From: Agromyces salentinus
Lineage (GTDB): Bacteria > Actinomycetota > Actinomycetes > Actinomycetales > Microbacteriaceae
Length of the DNA: 64,000 nt
Direction: 5' to 3'
Assembly: GCF_009749395.1 (NCBI RefSeq)
Contig: NZ_WBIR01000003.1
Location: 1-64,000, forward strand
Shown: positions 34,001 to 43,497 of the stretch, piece by piece
How the letters are laid out: each line of letters opens with the position of its first letter
Position numbering within the stretch: position 1 is the first letter of the stretch
Program-made: the position numbers and the translations under genes
Notes under the pieces: generated by a model
Told to the model about the DNA's origin: nothing
The model's database searches: none
Seen by the model: the letters and a program-made list of their open reading frames with translations, nothing else

Positions 34001-37000
34001 GCTCGACCCGACGGAGTCGGCGATCTGCGTGTTCACGAACATCGCCGAACTGCCGAAGATCTCCCTCGACAAGGTCGTCTCGCCCACGGGCGTCGCCGAC
34101 AAGACGTCGTGGACGCTGAGCGCGAGCCGCGCCGACAACGCCGCCGTCGTCGCCACCGGTGCCGGCGGCACGTCCGGCCAGTTCGTGAGCGTGCCCGCGG
34201 GCGTCGCCTTCGACCTCGCCGAGACCACATCGCTCCCGAACGCCGGCGAGTTCCAGGCCGGCACGTGGCAGTGCTTCGTGAACGGCGGACCGGCGATCGC
34301 CGGACCCGTGCTCGCGGCGCTCTCGCCGGGAGACGAGGCATCCTGCGTCGTCACGAACACGCTGAAGCCGGTGGTCCCGACCATCACGAAGACGGCGGCG
34401 GTCCCGACCCCGAACGCCGACGGCACCTGGACCGTCGAGTACGACATCGTCGTGACCAACCCGAGCAACTTCCAGGACCTCGCGTACAGCCTGACCGACC
34501 AGCTGCAGTTCGGCGGCAACGTCACCGTGAACAGCGCGAGCTACCAGCGGACGCTCCCGGCGCCGCCGGGCGCGAGCACCTCGTGGACGGTTCCGTTCAC
34601 CGACGTCCAGGCGTTCGCCGGTGAGCCGACGCTCGTCAAGGCCACGTCGCACACCTGGCACGTCACGGTGAACGCGACGGTCGCACCGGGATCCGACTTC
34701 GGGGGCACCAGCCCGACCGCCTGCGACGCCGGGACCCCCGGCACCGTCGGCTTCCTCAACACGGCCGTCATGACCGTGGCGGGCGTCGACTACCCGGCTC
34801 AGGACTGCACGATTCCGGTGAAGCCGACCATCGCCAAGGTGGGCGGCACGGCCGTCGACAACGGTGACGGCACGTGGACCCTCCCGTACCGGATCACGGT
34901 CACGAACCCGTCCGCCACGACCGGCGTGGTCTACGACCTCGGCGACGCCCTCGATCTTCCGGCCGCGGCCGAGATCGTCGGCACCCCGGTCGTCGTAGCG
35001 AAGCCGGCGGGCGTCACGACGGTTCCCACGTGGACCGGCCAGGCTCCGAACACGCTGCTCGCCGATGACATCGCCCTCGCCGGCGGTGCGGCGGCGCACG
35101 TGTACGACATCACGGTGACGGTGCGCCTCGATTCCGACGACGCCGAGTTCATCTGCCCGAGTGCCGACGGCCTGAACAACACGGCGACCGTCGTCTCGGG
35201 CAACCAGTCGACGGATGCCACGGGCTGCGTCGTCATCAACCCGCCGACGATCACCCACACGAAGTCCGTCGTGCCGGGGTCGGTCTCGCAGGCGGTCGAC
35301 GGCACCTGGAGCATCGCCTACGACATCGTGGTGACGAACACCGGCGCGGTCGGCGGCGTCTACGACCTCGCCGACACGACGCACTTCGGCACCGGCATCA
35401 CCGGGGGCACCTACTCGGCGACGAAGAACGGCGTGCCGATCGCCGGGTGGACGAACGGCGGCGTCCTCGCCGACAACGCCTACCTCGCGGCCGGCGACCC
35501 CGACCCGAGTGACACGTATCGCATCACCGTGACGGGCATCGCCGTCGCCGGGCCCGAGCTCACGCCGGCCCAGACGGCCTGCCCGACCGGTCCCGGATCG
35601 GGAGCCTTCCTCAACACGGCGACCCTCACGGTCGCGGGCGTCGACTCCGACAAGTCGGCGTGCGACGCGCCCAGCGCACCGAGGATCGTGAAGTCGGGAG
35701 CGACGGCATCGCAGCTGCCTGACGCCACGTGGAACGTGACCTACACGCTCACGGTGTCCAACACCGACCCCGGCGCCAGGCCGTCGTACTACACGCTGAC
35801 CGATGACCCGGCGTTCCCCGCCGGCGTCGACTACCTCAGCTACACGATCGACGGCGGAGCGCCGGTGAGCCCGTACGACGGCTCGGAGTTCACGGTCGTC
35901 GCCGACCAGGCCATCGCGGCGGGCGAGGTCGACGTCTACACCGTCGTCCTCAACGTCGATGCGCCGTCCGGCGCCATCGCTCCCGAAGAGTTCGAGTGCC
36001 AGAGCGAGAACAACCCCGACGGCGTCGGCTTCCTGAACGAGGGCATCGTCACGTCGGGTGAGATCATCCGCACCGACGTGGACTGCACCGAGATCAGCCG
36101 CGGCGGCGAGCCGACGGTCGAGAAGGGCGACCCGACGGTCACCCAGGGCGGGGACGGGGTCTGGACCCTCGTCTACGACGTCACCGTCACGGGCAACGCC
36201 GAGTTCGTCTCGCGCTACGTCCTCGACGACACGCTCCGCTTCGGGCCGGAGGTCGACATCCTCTCGGCCGACTGGGAGAACGCCGACGACCCGACCGAGA
36301 ACGGCACCTGGACCGACCCCGAGGCGGACCCGACGACGAGCATCGTCGAGACGCCGCGGATCATCGGCGTCGACGCCGTGCACAGCTACACGGTGACGGT
36401 CACCGCGAGCGTGGATGCCGCGGCCTTCGAGGACCCGACGACCAACACGTGCTCGCCCTCCGAGGGTGCGCCGAACGTCGGCTTCCTCAACGAGGTCGCC
36501 CTGACGACGCCCGGCGGGCAGCCGACGTACGACACGGGCTGTGCGCTTCCGGCGGAGCCCGAGGTGACGAAGACCTTCAACGGACCGGTCACCGGCGACG
36601 CGAGTGGGTGGACCGCGAGCTACACCATCACCGTGCACAACACGAGTGACGACCAGGAGCTCGTCTACGACCTCAGCGACACGGCGGACTTCGCCGAAGG
36701 CGTGGTCATCACCGGCGCATCCGTCAGCTCCACCGACGTCACGGTCAATCCCGCCTGGGATGGCAACGCCGACACGACGCTGGTCACCGACCAGCCGCTC
36801 CCCGGTGGAGCGACCCACACCTTCACGGTGGAGTTCACCTTCACGGTCGAGGCCGATGCCCCCGCCGAGGACCTGGTCTGCGCCACCGACGAGACCGACG
36901 GCCAGGGCCTGCTGAACCACGCGGTGGTCACCTCGGGTGACGACTACGAGGCCGACGACTGCGGCGACGTGCCGGTGACGGTCGAGGTCACGAAGTTCTG

Positions 37001-40000
37001 GGTGATCAACGGCGGCGACCCGATCCCCTGGGACAGCGACGAGCTGCCCGCCGGCTTCGGCGCCACGCTCGTGCTCGACGACGTGTCCTCCGACTGGGAC
37101 ACGGTCTACGGACCGTACTCGGTCGGCAACTCGGTGAGCATCGGCGAGACGGATGTCGCGACGCCCGAGGGCGCCCGATGCTCGCTCGACGCCGACTCGA
37201 CCACCGGGCTCGGTGACGAGGAGCTGACCGGCGCCGTCAACGAGTTCGAGGTCGTCAACTACGTCGACTGCACGCAGACGGTGACGCTCACCAAGGTCGT
37301 CGACAACCAGCACGGCGGCGACGCCGTGGCCGAGGACTGGACGCTGAGCGGCGAGAACGTCGGAGACGACACCGACACCTTCAGCGGTGACGGCACGGCG
37401 AACGGCACGGTCGAGGCCGGCGTGGGCTACGCGCTCGACGAGGCCTCGACGGTCTGGGAGAACGGCGTCGAGTACGAGGTCTCCGCGACCTGGACCTGCG
37501 AGTCCGACAGCGGCGACGGCGCATTCACCCTGGTGCCCGGCGCGACCGACACGAGCGCCACCCTCACGGTGAACGAGTTCGGTGCGAGCGTCGAGTGCGA
37601 GATCACGAACACGGACATCGCGCCCGAGCTCACGCTCGTGAAGGTCGTGGAGCCCGAGGACGTCGCCACCGACTTCCCGCCGACGCTCTGGACCCTGACC
37701 GCCAGCGACAACGGCACCGAGGTGCTGTCGGGCGACGGCGGAGCCACCGGCGCGGTCGACTCGAACGTGGCGTACGACCTGGCCGAGGCCGCGAGCTTCG
37801 ACGAGGCCGACGAGTTCACGGCGAGCGACTGGACCTGCGTGAACGCCGAGGGAGCGCCCATCGCGCTCGATGACGCGGCCGTGACGCTCCAGCCGGGCGA
37901 CGACGTGACCTGCACGATCACGAACACGGCGGAGCCGGCCACGTACACGTTCGAGAAGACGGTGACGTCGGCCGAGCAGCAGCCCGACGGCACATGGCTC
38001 GTCGAGTACGCGATCGAGGTCGTGAACACGAGCGGCGTCTCGCCGCTCGAGTACGACCTCGTCGACACGCTCGACCAGTTCGGTGAGGGCATCACGGTCG
38101 ACGAGGCCTCGTGGACGAGCTCCGACGGGCGGGACGGCGAGTGGACCGGCCTTCCCGACGACCTCGACACCACGCTCGCCGACGGTCAGGCGCTCGGTGC
38201 GGGCGAGACCCACACCTACGACGTGACCGTCGTCGCGACGGTCACCGCGGGCGCCTGGACCGAGGACACCACGCAGTGCTCGAGCGATGAGATGTTCGAG
38301 CCCGGCGGGTTCCGCAACGTCGCGACGCTCACGGTCGACGACCTGCCGACCGTCCGCACCGACTGCGACGAGCCCGGCACCTCGTTCGCCGAGAAGCAGG
38401 TCCTGGGTGTGCCGGTCTACAACGGCGACGGCACGTTCGACGTCTCCTACGAGATCATGGTGTCCAACGCGAGTGACAAGGACCAGTACTACGACCTGAG
38501 CGACACGCCGGCCTTCCCGGCGGGCACGACGTTCACGGCCCAGGCGACCGATCCCGACGGCGACCCGGTGGTCGGCTGGACGGGTGTCGCTCCCGACGAC
38601 GTGCTGGCGGACGGTCGCCTGCTCGCCGCAGGGACCGGCGAGGGCCCGACCGTCGAGGTCTGGACCATCAACGCCACGGTGAAGGTCGACACGATCACGA
38701 ACACCGACGATGCGAAGTGCGTCGAGGAGACGAGCGGTCGCGGGTTCTACAACGGCGGTGAGTTCACCACCGGCACGATCACGACGCCGATCAGCGCCTG
38801 CGTCGACATCCCGATCGTCGACGTCGGCATCGAGAAGACGGCCGTGCTGCCGGATGGGGTGACGGCCGTCGATGACACCGAGGACAACACCTTCGACTGG
38901 GTGCTCACGGTCACGAACCACGGAGTGGACGTCCAGGACCTCGAGGTGACGGACCTCATCGATCCGCAACTCGAGATCACCGGGCCGGCCGTGTTCGAGG
39001 CTCCCGAGAACTGGACGGAGTCGACCGTGGGCAACCAGTTCACGGCCGACTACACCGGGACCTTCGTCGAGGGCCAGGTCACGACGATCACGATCCCGGT
39101 GCGGGTGCTCCCGGACGAGGTCGAGGCGCCGCCGGCCGTCGGGCCGGACGACCCGGCTCCGGTGCTGCCTGACTTCCCCGAGAACCAGGTGATCCCGAAC
39201 GTGGACGCGTGCGTGGCGACCAGCGGTTACCAGCCGCCGGCGCCCGGGCTCGCGGCACTGGCGCTCGAGGTCCCCGAGGGCAACATCGGCGACATCTTCC
39301 CCGGCAACGACTGCGCCGATGCCGAGGTGCCGGTGAAGAAGGTCGACGCCGGAGCCTACGTGCGATGCGTCGCGGACGTCCCGTGGCTGTACTACGACGT
39401 GCGGGCGACCGAGAACGTCACCCCCGGCGACATCACCGTGACGTGGACCTCGGCCGACGGCACGCAGACCAAGGAGCAGACGATCCCGTGGGACGACCGC
39501 GAGGGCCGACTCCTGTGGCCGGGCGCCGCGGTCGACGCAGACGGACTGCCGTATGCGTTCCCGGGCTGGCGTCCGATCACCGAGGAGGACCTCACGAACC
39601 CGCCGACTCCCGGCACCAGGTTCCTCGACCTCATCCTCGATGACAGCCTGCCCAGCTACGCCTGGCGGGACACGGAGAACCCGGCGTCCATCGAGTTCTC
39701 GGTGAACCCGAGCCAGACGGTGCTCGCGGTCTACCCGCAGGCGCTCCCGACCTGTGCGGTCGACCGACCGGCCGAGCTCGAGATCGAGAAGACCGCGAGC
39801 GTCACCAGCACGAAGGCGGACGGCGACTTCAGCTACTCGCTGCAGGTGACGTCGGTCGGAACGGGCGCGACGGACCCGACCGAGGTGTTCGACGAGATCC
39901 CGGCCATGCTGCGGGTCGACGAGATCACGACGGCGCCGGCTCCCGCGTTCCCGCGCTGGGAGGACTGCGAGGTGACGGGCCAGGACTCGGGCGGTTACGG

Positions 40001-40328
40001 CGGAACGCTCCACTGCGACCTGCTCGGCCAACTCGGGCCGAACTTCACGACGGCGCCGGTCATCGACCTGGCCGTGCACGTGAAGCCCGGAACGACGGTC
40101 TCGACGATCGACAACACCGGCGAGGTGTGCTGGCAGACGGCGGACGACCCTGATCCGGTCACCGAGTGCGCCGACGACACGGTCAGCGTGACGCTGCTCG
40201 GCGGCACGGCGATCACCGGGTTCTCGACCGGCCCGTGGATCTGGGGCGCCGCAGGGCTGCTCTTCCTCGGCGGGCTCGCCGTGGTCTGGGTCCTGGTCCG
40301 GCGGCGCAGGGAGATCGCCGGAGACTGA
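31047..40328 (+). CDS. Giant vWA / SpaA-like / DUF11-repeat surface protein (3,093 residues)
   Basis: This is an exported, wall- or membrane-attached adhesin-like protein. A long signal peptide has an Arg-rich n-region, the hydrophobic core LIATIAVGGLLAVGLP, and cleavage after AFA near residue 54. A Pro/Glu repeat spacer (EEAPAEETPA type) covers about 61-150. An SpaA-like module comes next. A von Willebrand A domain at about 322-532 has the MIDAS start DVALIMDLSGS. Five prealbumin/SpaA-like modules run to about 1110 and six DUF11-type modules to about 1972. Three more SpaA-like modules run to about 2297 and four more DUF11-like repeats, with one unrelated block (about 2762-2908), follow. It ends with a membrane helix (about 3064-3084) and RRRREIAGD. 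There is no LPXTG; TAITG precedes the helix. Most modules carry one Cys pair. The ATG at 31047 has a GAAGG site. Confidence 0.92.
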   Translation: MSNFLGFRHDDSAQQPRRARRRREARRARSLRGLIATIAVGGLLAVGLPTMAFADPADEPQATTTSEPTDAATLAETPSDAPTEEAPAEEAPAEETPADEPPAEESPAEEAPTEETPAEETPVEETPAEEEPTTDEKSEAPQKKAAKKADGEGGVNALVVPPAGPTEAVVTVRTGDVRSLADPNSISALQGVQLGLYTSRTGGTLLFTCTTDADGDCNFVIPETGTGGVNRDRQMWVRQISAPGTHFTNPSLRTGDAFGGDNQQTSYSFRVGLLSGGTWQIRAGNTYSTTPPAEFMVGTGNTNRDASGGVWQSSRVNPLLPQQCGLDVALIMDLSGSVNPAIVQARAAGVTLVNSLVGTPSRVGLFTFAQSAPAPGANNQNRSIASVSNQPAADIVNGYINGLTAPASGTTNWDRGLWQVANSPTQYDVAIILTDGNPTVYGTETTPGNFTRTREVENAVFSANSIKSEATRVIALGVGSGVTNADTALNLRAISGGIPFNGGNATAADYYQTADYAAAGAALKQIALGNCQGSVSVTKAVVPPGGTIDDAQAAGGWAISATEPSTGITVNTPNPADGLTAPVTGVISYPLDFAGGTNSGTVVIRETQQSGHTVIPQGALNATCRDLNTDTPIAGVTNNNSVPGQPGINVPVSPTTAVSCIFFNQAPNPAASVVVDKLWAVNGQPAVPNGSQDPSLVGNADVNGATTGFGTEVGGFTAGQSIPITEQLTALPTTCELVGQRVTGVNGAGADFDLGGGAYSLTLLGGLNTVEITNTITCPTKLTLRKEVIGGGVATDLWTLDAINGPTDFPAGNDSGDGVTGTVTPGVVYALAESDGDPRYLQVDNRDPVLAVPGSTGSWACVPLDADGNPTGGNAGGLNGGVNVGFGNWVQCTAVNQTAQVELRKVVNPANGGDAVPADWDLTATPVDPPAGIVSSTVTSGTTILVRPGVTYELSEENGPAGYDLESLQCNVGPEGTYVDVTDITLDPTESAICVFTNIAELPKISLDKVVSPTGVADKTSWTLSASRADNAAVVATGAGGTSGQFVSVPAGVAFDLAETTSLPNAGEFQAGTWQCFVNGGPAIAGPVLAALSPGDEASCVVTNTLKPVVPTITKTAAVPTPNADGTWTVEYDIVVTNPSNFQDLAYSLTDQLQFGGNVTVNSASYQRTLPAPPGASTSWTVPFTDVQAFAGEPTLVKATSHTWHVTVNATVAPGSDFGGTSPTACDAGTPGTVGFLNTAVMTVAGVDYPAQDCTIPVKPTIAKVGGTAVDNGDGTWTLPYRITVTNPSATTGVVYDLGDALDLPAAAEIVGTPVVVAKPAGVTTVPTWTGQAPNTLLADDIALAGGAAAHVYDITVTVRLDSDDAEFICPSADGLNNTATVVSGNQSTDATGCVVINPPTITHTKSVVPGSVSQAVDGTWSIAYDIVVTNTGAVGGVYDLADTTHFGTGITGGTYSATKNGVPIAGWTNGGVLADNAYLAAGDPDPSDTYRITVTGIAVAGPELTPAQTACPTGPGSGAFLNTATLTVAGVDSDKSACDAPSAPRIVKSGATASQLPDATWNVTYTLTVSNTDPGARPSYYTLTDDPAFPAGVDYLSYTIDGGAPVSPYDGSEFTVVADQAIAAGEVDVYTVVLNVDAPSGAIAPEEFECQSENNPDGVGFLNEGIVTSGEIIRTDVDCTEISRGGEPTVEKGDPTVTQGGDGVWTLVYDVTVTGNAEFVSRYVLDDTLRFGPEVDILSADWENADDPTENGTWTDPEADPTTSIVETPRIIGVDAVHSYTVTVTASVDAAAFEDPTTNTCSPSEGAPNVGFLNEVALTTPGGQPTYDTGCALPAEPEVTKTFNGPVTGDASGWTASYTITVHNTSDDQELVYDLSDTADFAEGVVITGASVSSTDVTVNPAWDGNADTTLVTDQPLPGGATHTFTVEFTFTVEADAPAEDLVCATDETDGQGLLNHAVVTSGDDYEADDCGDVPVTVEVTKFWVINGGDPIPWDSDELPAGFGATLVLDDVSSDWDTVYGPYSVGNSVSIGETDVATPEGARCSLDADSTTGLGDEELTGAVNEFEVVNYVDCTQTVTLTKVVDNQHGGDAVAEDWTLSGENVGDDTDTFSGDGTANGTVEAGVGYALDEASTVWENGVEYEVSATWTCESDSGDGAFTLVPGATDTSATLTVNEFGASVECEITNTDIAPELTLVKVVEPEDVATDFPPTLWTLTASDNGTEVLSGDGGATGAVDSNVAYDLAEAASFDEADEFTASDWTCVNAEGAPIALDDAAVTLQPGDDVTCTITNTAEPATYTFEKTVTSAEQQPDGTWLVEYAIEVVNTSGVSPLEYDLVDTLDQFGEGITVDEASWTSSDGRDGEWTGLPDDLDTTLADGQALGAGETHTYDVTVVATVTAGAWTEDTTQCSSDEMFEPGGFRNVATLTVDDLPTVRTDCDEPGTSFAEKQVLGVPVYNGDGTFDVSYEIMVSNASDKDQYYDLSDTPAFPAGTTFTAQATDPDGDPVVGWTGVAPDDVLADGRLLAAGTGEGPTVEVWTINATVKVDTITNTDDAKCVEETSGRGFYNGGEFTTGTITTPISACVDIPIVDVGIEKTAVLPDGVTAVDDTEDNTFDWVLTVTNHGVDVQDLEVTDLIDPQLEITGPAVFEAPENWTESTVGNQFTADYTGTFVEGQVTTITIPVRVLPDEVEAPPAVGPDDPAPVLPDFPENQVIPNVDACVATSGYQPPAPGLAALALEVPEGNIGDIFPGNDCADAEVPVKKVDAGAYVRCVADVPWLYYDVRATENVTPGDITVTWTSADGTQTKEQTIPWDDREGRLLWPGAAVDADGLPYAFPGWRPITEEDLTNPPTPGTRFLDLILDDSLPSYAWRDTENPASIEFSVNPSQTVLAVYPQALPTCAVDRPAELEIEKTASVTSTKADGDFSYSLQVTSVGTGATDPTEVFDEIPAMLRVDEITTAPAPAFPRWEDCEVTGQDSGGYGGTLHCDLLGQLGPNFTTAPVIDLAVHVKPGTTVSTIDNTGEVCWQTADDPDPVTECADDTVSVTLLGGTAITGFSTGPWIWGAAGLLFLGGLAVVWVLVRRRREIAGD

Positions 40329-40337
40329 TCCACGGCT

Positions 40338-40361
40338 GCCCGGCGGATGAACCCGCCGGGC
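40338..40361 (+). terminator. Hairpin after the surface protein gene
   Basis: GCCCGGCGG and CCGCCGGGC pair perfectly around a 6-nt loop, 10 bp after the stop codon. Confidence 0.65.
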
Positions 40362-40406
40362 GGCCGTGACCGACACCCGGAAGCGAGGGGGAACGCGACT
40401 GGGGAC

Positions 40407-40444
40407 GAAGAAGGGCCGATGCGTTCTCGCATCGGCCCTTCTTC
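40407..40444. terminator. Strong bidirectional terminator between surface protein and sdhB
   Basis: A perfect 17-bp stem (arm GAAGAAGGGCCGATGCG at 40407-40423, complement at 40428-40444) has a TTCT loop. The outer CTTCTTC tract gives a weak T-rich tail on either strand. It closes the sdh operon and backs up the terminator at 40338. Confidence 0.9.
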
Positions 40445-40471
40445 AGCGCGACGGTGTCGCGTCGATCGAGG

Positions 40472-41233
40472 TCAGGGCTTGCCCCGCATGATGGCCTGCT
40501 TGACCTCGGCGATGGCCTTGGTGACCTCGATGCCGCGGGGGCAGGCGTCGGTGCAGTTGAAGGTCGTGCGGCAGCGCCACACGCCCTCCTTGTCGTTCAG
40601 GATGTCGAGGCGAACGGATGCCGCGTCGTCACGGTCGTCGAAGATGAACCGGTGCGCGTTCACGATGGCCGCGGGGCCGAAGTACTGCCCATCGGTCCAG
40701 AACACGGGGCAGGAGGAGGTGCACGCGGCGCAGAGGATGCACTTGGTCGTGTCGTCGAAGATCTCGCGCTTGGCGATCGACTGCACGCGCTCCTTGCCCG
40801 CCTCGGGCTTCGAGTTGGCGATGAGGAACGGCTGCACCTCGCGGTAGCTCGCGAAGAACGGCTCCATGTCGACGATGAGGTCCTTCTCGAGCGGCAGGCC
40901 CTTGATGGCCTCCACGTAGATGGGCTTCGAGATGTCGAGGTCCTTGATGAGCGTCTTGCACGCGAGCCGGTTGCGTCCGTTGATGCGCATGGCGTCGGAG
41001 CCGCAGATGCCGTGTGCGCAGGAGCGCCGGAACGTGAGCGAGCCGTCCTGCTCCCACTTGATCTTGTGCAGGGCGTCGAGCACGCGGTCGGTCGCGTACA
41101 TCTCGACGTCGAAGTCCTGCCAGCGCGGCTCGGTGTCCACGTCGGGGTCGAAGCGGCGGATCAGGAACGTCACGGTGAAGGACTGGATGGCCGCCTCGGC
41201 GGCGGGCGGCTGCTCGAGCGTGGTGGTGCTCAC
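40472..41233 (-). CDS. sdhB: Succinate dehydrogenase iron-sulfur subunit
   Basis: This 253-residue subunit B of complex II passes electrons from FAD to quinone. The [2Fe-2S] ligands are in SCAHGICGSDAM and NRLACKT. The [4Fe-4S]/[3Fe-4S] ligands are in CILCAACTSSCPVFW and CRTTFNCTDACPRGI. The start is GTG at 41233 (VSTTTLEQP), only two bases after the sdhA stop. All expected cluster cysteines are present. It is the last gene of sdhC-sdhD-sdhA-sdhB, followed by a strong terminator. Confidence 0.97.
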   Translation of the reverse strand: MSTTTLEQPPAAEAAIQSFTVTFLIRRFDPDVDTEPRWQDFDVEMYATDRVLDALHKIKWEQDGSLTFRRSCAHGICGSDAMRINGRNRLACKTLIKDLDISKPIYVEAIKGLPLEKDLIVDMEPFFASYREVQPFLIANSKPEAGKERVQSIAKREIFDDTTKCILCAACTSSCPVFWTDGQYFGPAAIVNAHRFIFDDRDDAASVRLDILNDKEGVWRCRTTFNCTDACPRGIEVTKAIAEVKQAIMRGKP

Positions 41234-41235
41234 GA

Positions 41236-43044
41236 TCAGTACTTCCTCTCCATCGGCTGGTAGCGGGTGATGGTCACGGGTTTCCAGTCGAGCCGGATGT
41301 GGTCGGCGGCATCCGAGGAGTGCGCGTCGCCCGAGAGGTAGGCCATCGTGTGCTGCATGTAGTTCTCGTCGTCGCGCTTCGGGAAGTCGTCGCGCATGTG
41401 GCCGCCACGGCTCTCCTGGCGGTTGCGCGCCGAGTACACGACGACCTCGGCGAGGTCGAGCAGGAAGCCGAGCTCGACGGCCTCGAGGAGGTCGGTGTTG
41501 AAGCGCTTGCCCTTGTCCTGGACGGCGATGTTGCGGTAGCGGTCGCGGAGGCCGGCGATCACGTTCGTGACGTGGGCCAGCGACTCGTCGGTGCGGAACA
41601 CCTGCGCGTTCTTGTCCATCTCGTCCTGCAGCTCCTTGCGGATCGCCGCGATGCGCTCGGTGCCGGCCGAGTCGCGGAGCAGCTGCAGCATCTGGCGGAT
41701 GTCGCGAGCCGGGTCCTCGGGGAGCGGCGTGAACTCCGCCGTCTTGACGTACTCGACGGCGTTGCGGCCGGCGCGCTTGCCGAAGACGTTGATGTCGAGG
41801 AGGGAGTTCGTGCCGAGGCGGTTGGAGCCGTGCACGGAGACGCAGGCGCATTCGCCGGCCGCGTAGAGGCCCGGCACGACGGTCTGGTTGTCGCGGAGGA
41901 CCTCGGCGGCGACGTTCGTCGGGATGCCGCCCATGGCGTAGTGCGCGGTCGGCATGACGGGAACGGGCTCGTACACGGGGTCGACGCCGAGGTACGTGCG
42001 GGCGAACTCGGTGATGTCGGGGAGCTTGGTCTCGAGGACCTCGGCGCCGAGGTGGGTGCAGTCCAGGAGCACGTAGTCCTTGTGCGGGCCGGCGCCGCGG
42101 CCCTCGGCGACCTCCTGGACCATGCAGCGGGCGACGATGTCGCGCGGCGCGAGATCCTTGATCGTGGGGGCGTAGCGCTCCATGAACCGCTCGCCGCTCG
42201 CATTGCGGAGGATCGCGCCCTCGCCGCGGGCGCCCTCGGTGAGCAGGATGCCGAGGCCGGCGAGGCCGGTCGGGTGGAACTGGAAGAACTCCATGTCCTC
42301 GAGCGGGAGGCCCTTGCGCCAGATGATCCCGACGCCGTCGCCCGTGAGGGTGTGCGCGTTCGAGGTCGTCTTGTAGATCTTGCCGAAGCCGCCGGTCGCG
42401 AAGATGATCGCCTTCGCCTGGAAGACGTGCAGCTCGCCGGTGGCGAGCTCGTAGGCGACGATGCCCGAGGGCTGCTCGACGCCGTCGACCTCGGTCATGA
42501 TGAGGTCGAGCGCGTAGTACTCGTTGTAGAACTCGATGCCGAGCCGGACGCAGTTCTGGAACAGCGTCTGCAGGATCATGTGACCCGTGCGGTCGGCGGC
42601 GTAGCAGGCCCGGCGGACGGGCGCCTTGCCGTGATCGCGGGTGTGGCCGCCGAAGCGCCGCTGGTCGATCTTCCCCTCGGGCGTGCGGTTGAACGGCAGG
42701 CCCATGTTCTCGAGGTCGATGACCGCGTCGATGGCCTCCTTCGCGAGGATCTCCGCCGCGTCCTGGTCGACGAGGTAGTCGCCGCCCTTGACGGTGTCGA
42801 AGGTGTGCCACTCCCAGCTGTCCTCCTCGACGTTCGCGAGCGCGGCGGCCATGCCGCCCTGCGCGGCACCCGTGTGGGAGCGCGTCGGGTACAGCTTCGA
42901 GATCACGGCGGTCTTCGCGCCTGGCCCGGCCTCGATCGCCGCGCGCATCCCCGCGCCGCCGGCGCCGACGATCACGATGTCGTACTGGTGGTAGTGGACT
43001 CCGTCGATGACGTTGGTCTCGACGTGGGCGCTCTGGGAAGTCAC
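41236..43044 (-). CDS. sdhA: Succinate dehydrogenase flavoprotein subunit
   Basis: This 602-residue subunit A oxidises succinate to fumarate. It has [19 protein letters not shown] (FAD Rossmann motif), [16 protein letters not shown] with the covalent-FAD His57, [13 protein letters not shown] and [19 protein letters not shown]. The arginine-containing [20 protein letters not shown] region also fits. Length is normal. The C-terminal [21 protein letters not shown] segment is family-typical. It lies 7 bp after sdhD. The subunit works at the inner face of the cytoplasmic membrane. Confidence 0.98.
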   Translation of the reverse strand: MTSQSAHVETNVIDGVHYHQYDIVIVGAGGAGMRAAIEAGPGAKTAVISKLYPTRSHTGAAQGGMAAALANVEEDSWEWHTFDTVKGGDYLVDQDAAEILAKEAIDAVIDLENMGLPFNRTPEGKIDQRRFGGHTRDHGKAPVRRACYAADRTGHMILQTLFQNCVRLGIEFYNEYYALDLIMTEVDGVEQPSGIVAYELATGELHVFQAKAIIFATGGFGKIYKTTSNAHTLTGDGVGIIWRKGLPLEDMEFFQFHPTGLAGLGILLTEGARGEGAILRNASGERFMERYAPTIKDLAPRDIVARCMVQEVAEGRGAGPHKDYVLLDCTHLGAEVLETKLPDITEFARTYLGVDPVYEPVPVMPTAHYAMGGIPTNVAAEVLRDNQTVVPGLYAAGECACVSVHGSNRLGTNSLLDINVFGKRAGRNAVEYVKTAEFTPLPEDPARDIRQMLQLLRDSAGTERIAAIRKELQDEMDKNAQVFRTDESLAHVTNVIAGLRDRYRNIAVQDKGKRFNTDLLEAVELGFLLDLAEVVVYSARNRQESRGGHMRDDFPKRDDENYMQHTMAYLSGDAHSSDAADHIRLDWKPVTITRYQPMERKY

Positions 43045-43051
43045 GGTTCTC

Positions 43052-43486
43052 CTAGACAGCGGGGCAGAACGAGGGAAGCAGGTCTGCGGGGGAGCCGGCG
43101 GGGCACGGCTCGAAGGTGAAGACCACGAGGGTGCCGAGCACGATGAGCACGGCCGCGGCCGCGAAGAGCGCGCCCTTCAGGACCTTCTGCGTCGTGCCGG
43201 GGTTCGTGTAGTCGTTCACGAGCGTGCGCATGCCGTTCGCGCCGTGGATGAGCGCGAGCCACAGCATCGTGACGTCCCACCACTGCCAGAACGGGTCGGC
43301 CCACTTGCCGCCGACGAAGCCGAAGTCGATGGCCTTCACGCCCTCGCCGACCATGAGGTTCACGATCAGGTGGCCGAAGATCAGCACGAGCAGCACGACG
43401 CCGCTGGCGCGCATGTAGATCCAGCCCCACTTCTCGAGGTTGGTGCCTCGACGGCGTGGTTCGCCCGGGAAGTTGATGGCAGTCAC
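43052..43486 (-). CDS. sdhD: Succinate dehydrogenase membrane anchor, SdhD
   Basis: This 144-residue membrane anchor has three hydrophobic segments: [40 protein letters not shown] and [19 protein letters not shown]. The His in IFGHLIVN and the later LIHGANGMR motif match haem- and quinone-binding positions of the actinobacterial type. The start is GTG at 43486 ([10 protein letters not shown]), with a GAGG ribosome site. It follows sdhC by 11 bp. Longer readings of this frame run through sdhC. Confidence 0.93.
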   Translation of the reverse strand: MTAINFPGEPRRRGTNLEKWGWIYMRASGVVLLVLIFGHLIVNLMVGEGVKAIDFGFVGGKWADPFWQWWDVTMLWLALIHGANGMRTLVNDYTNPGTTQKVLKGALFAAAAVLIVLGTLVVFTFEPCPAGSPADLLPSFCPAV

Positions 43487-43497
43487 GTCGCGGCTCC

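Noticed and set aside
31362-40376. A 3,004-codon open frame antisense to the surface protein
   Set aside because: It is explained by the G+C-rich codon pattern of the sense gene. It has no ribosome site and its translation is Arg/Gly/Asp-Val-rich, typical of a shadow frame.
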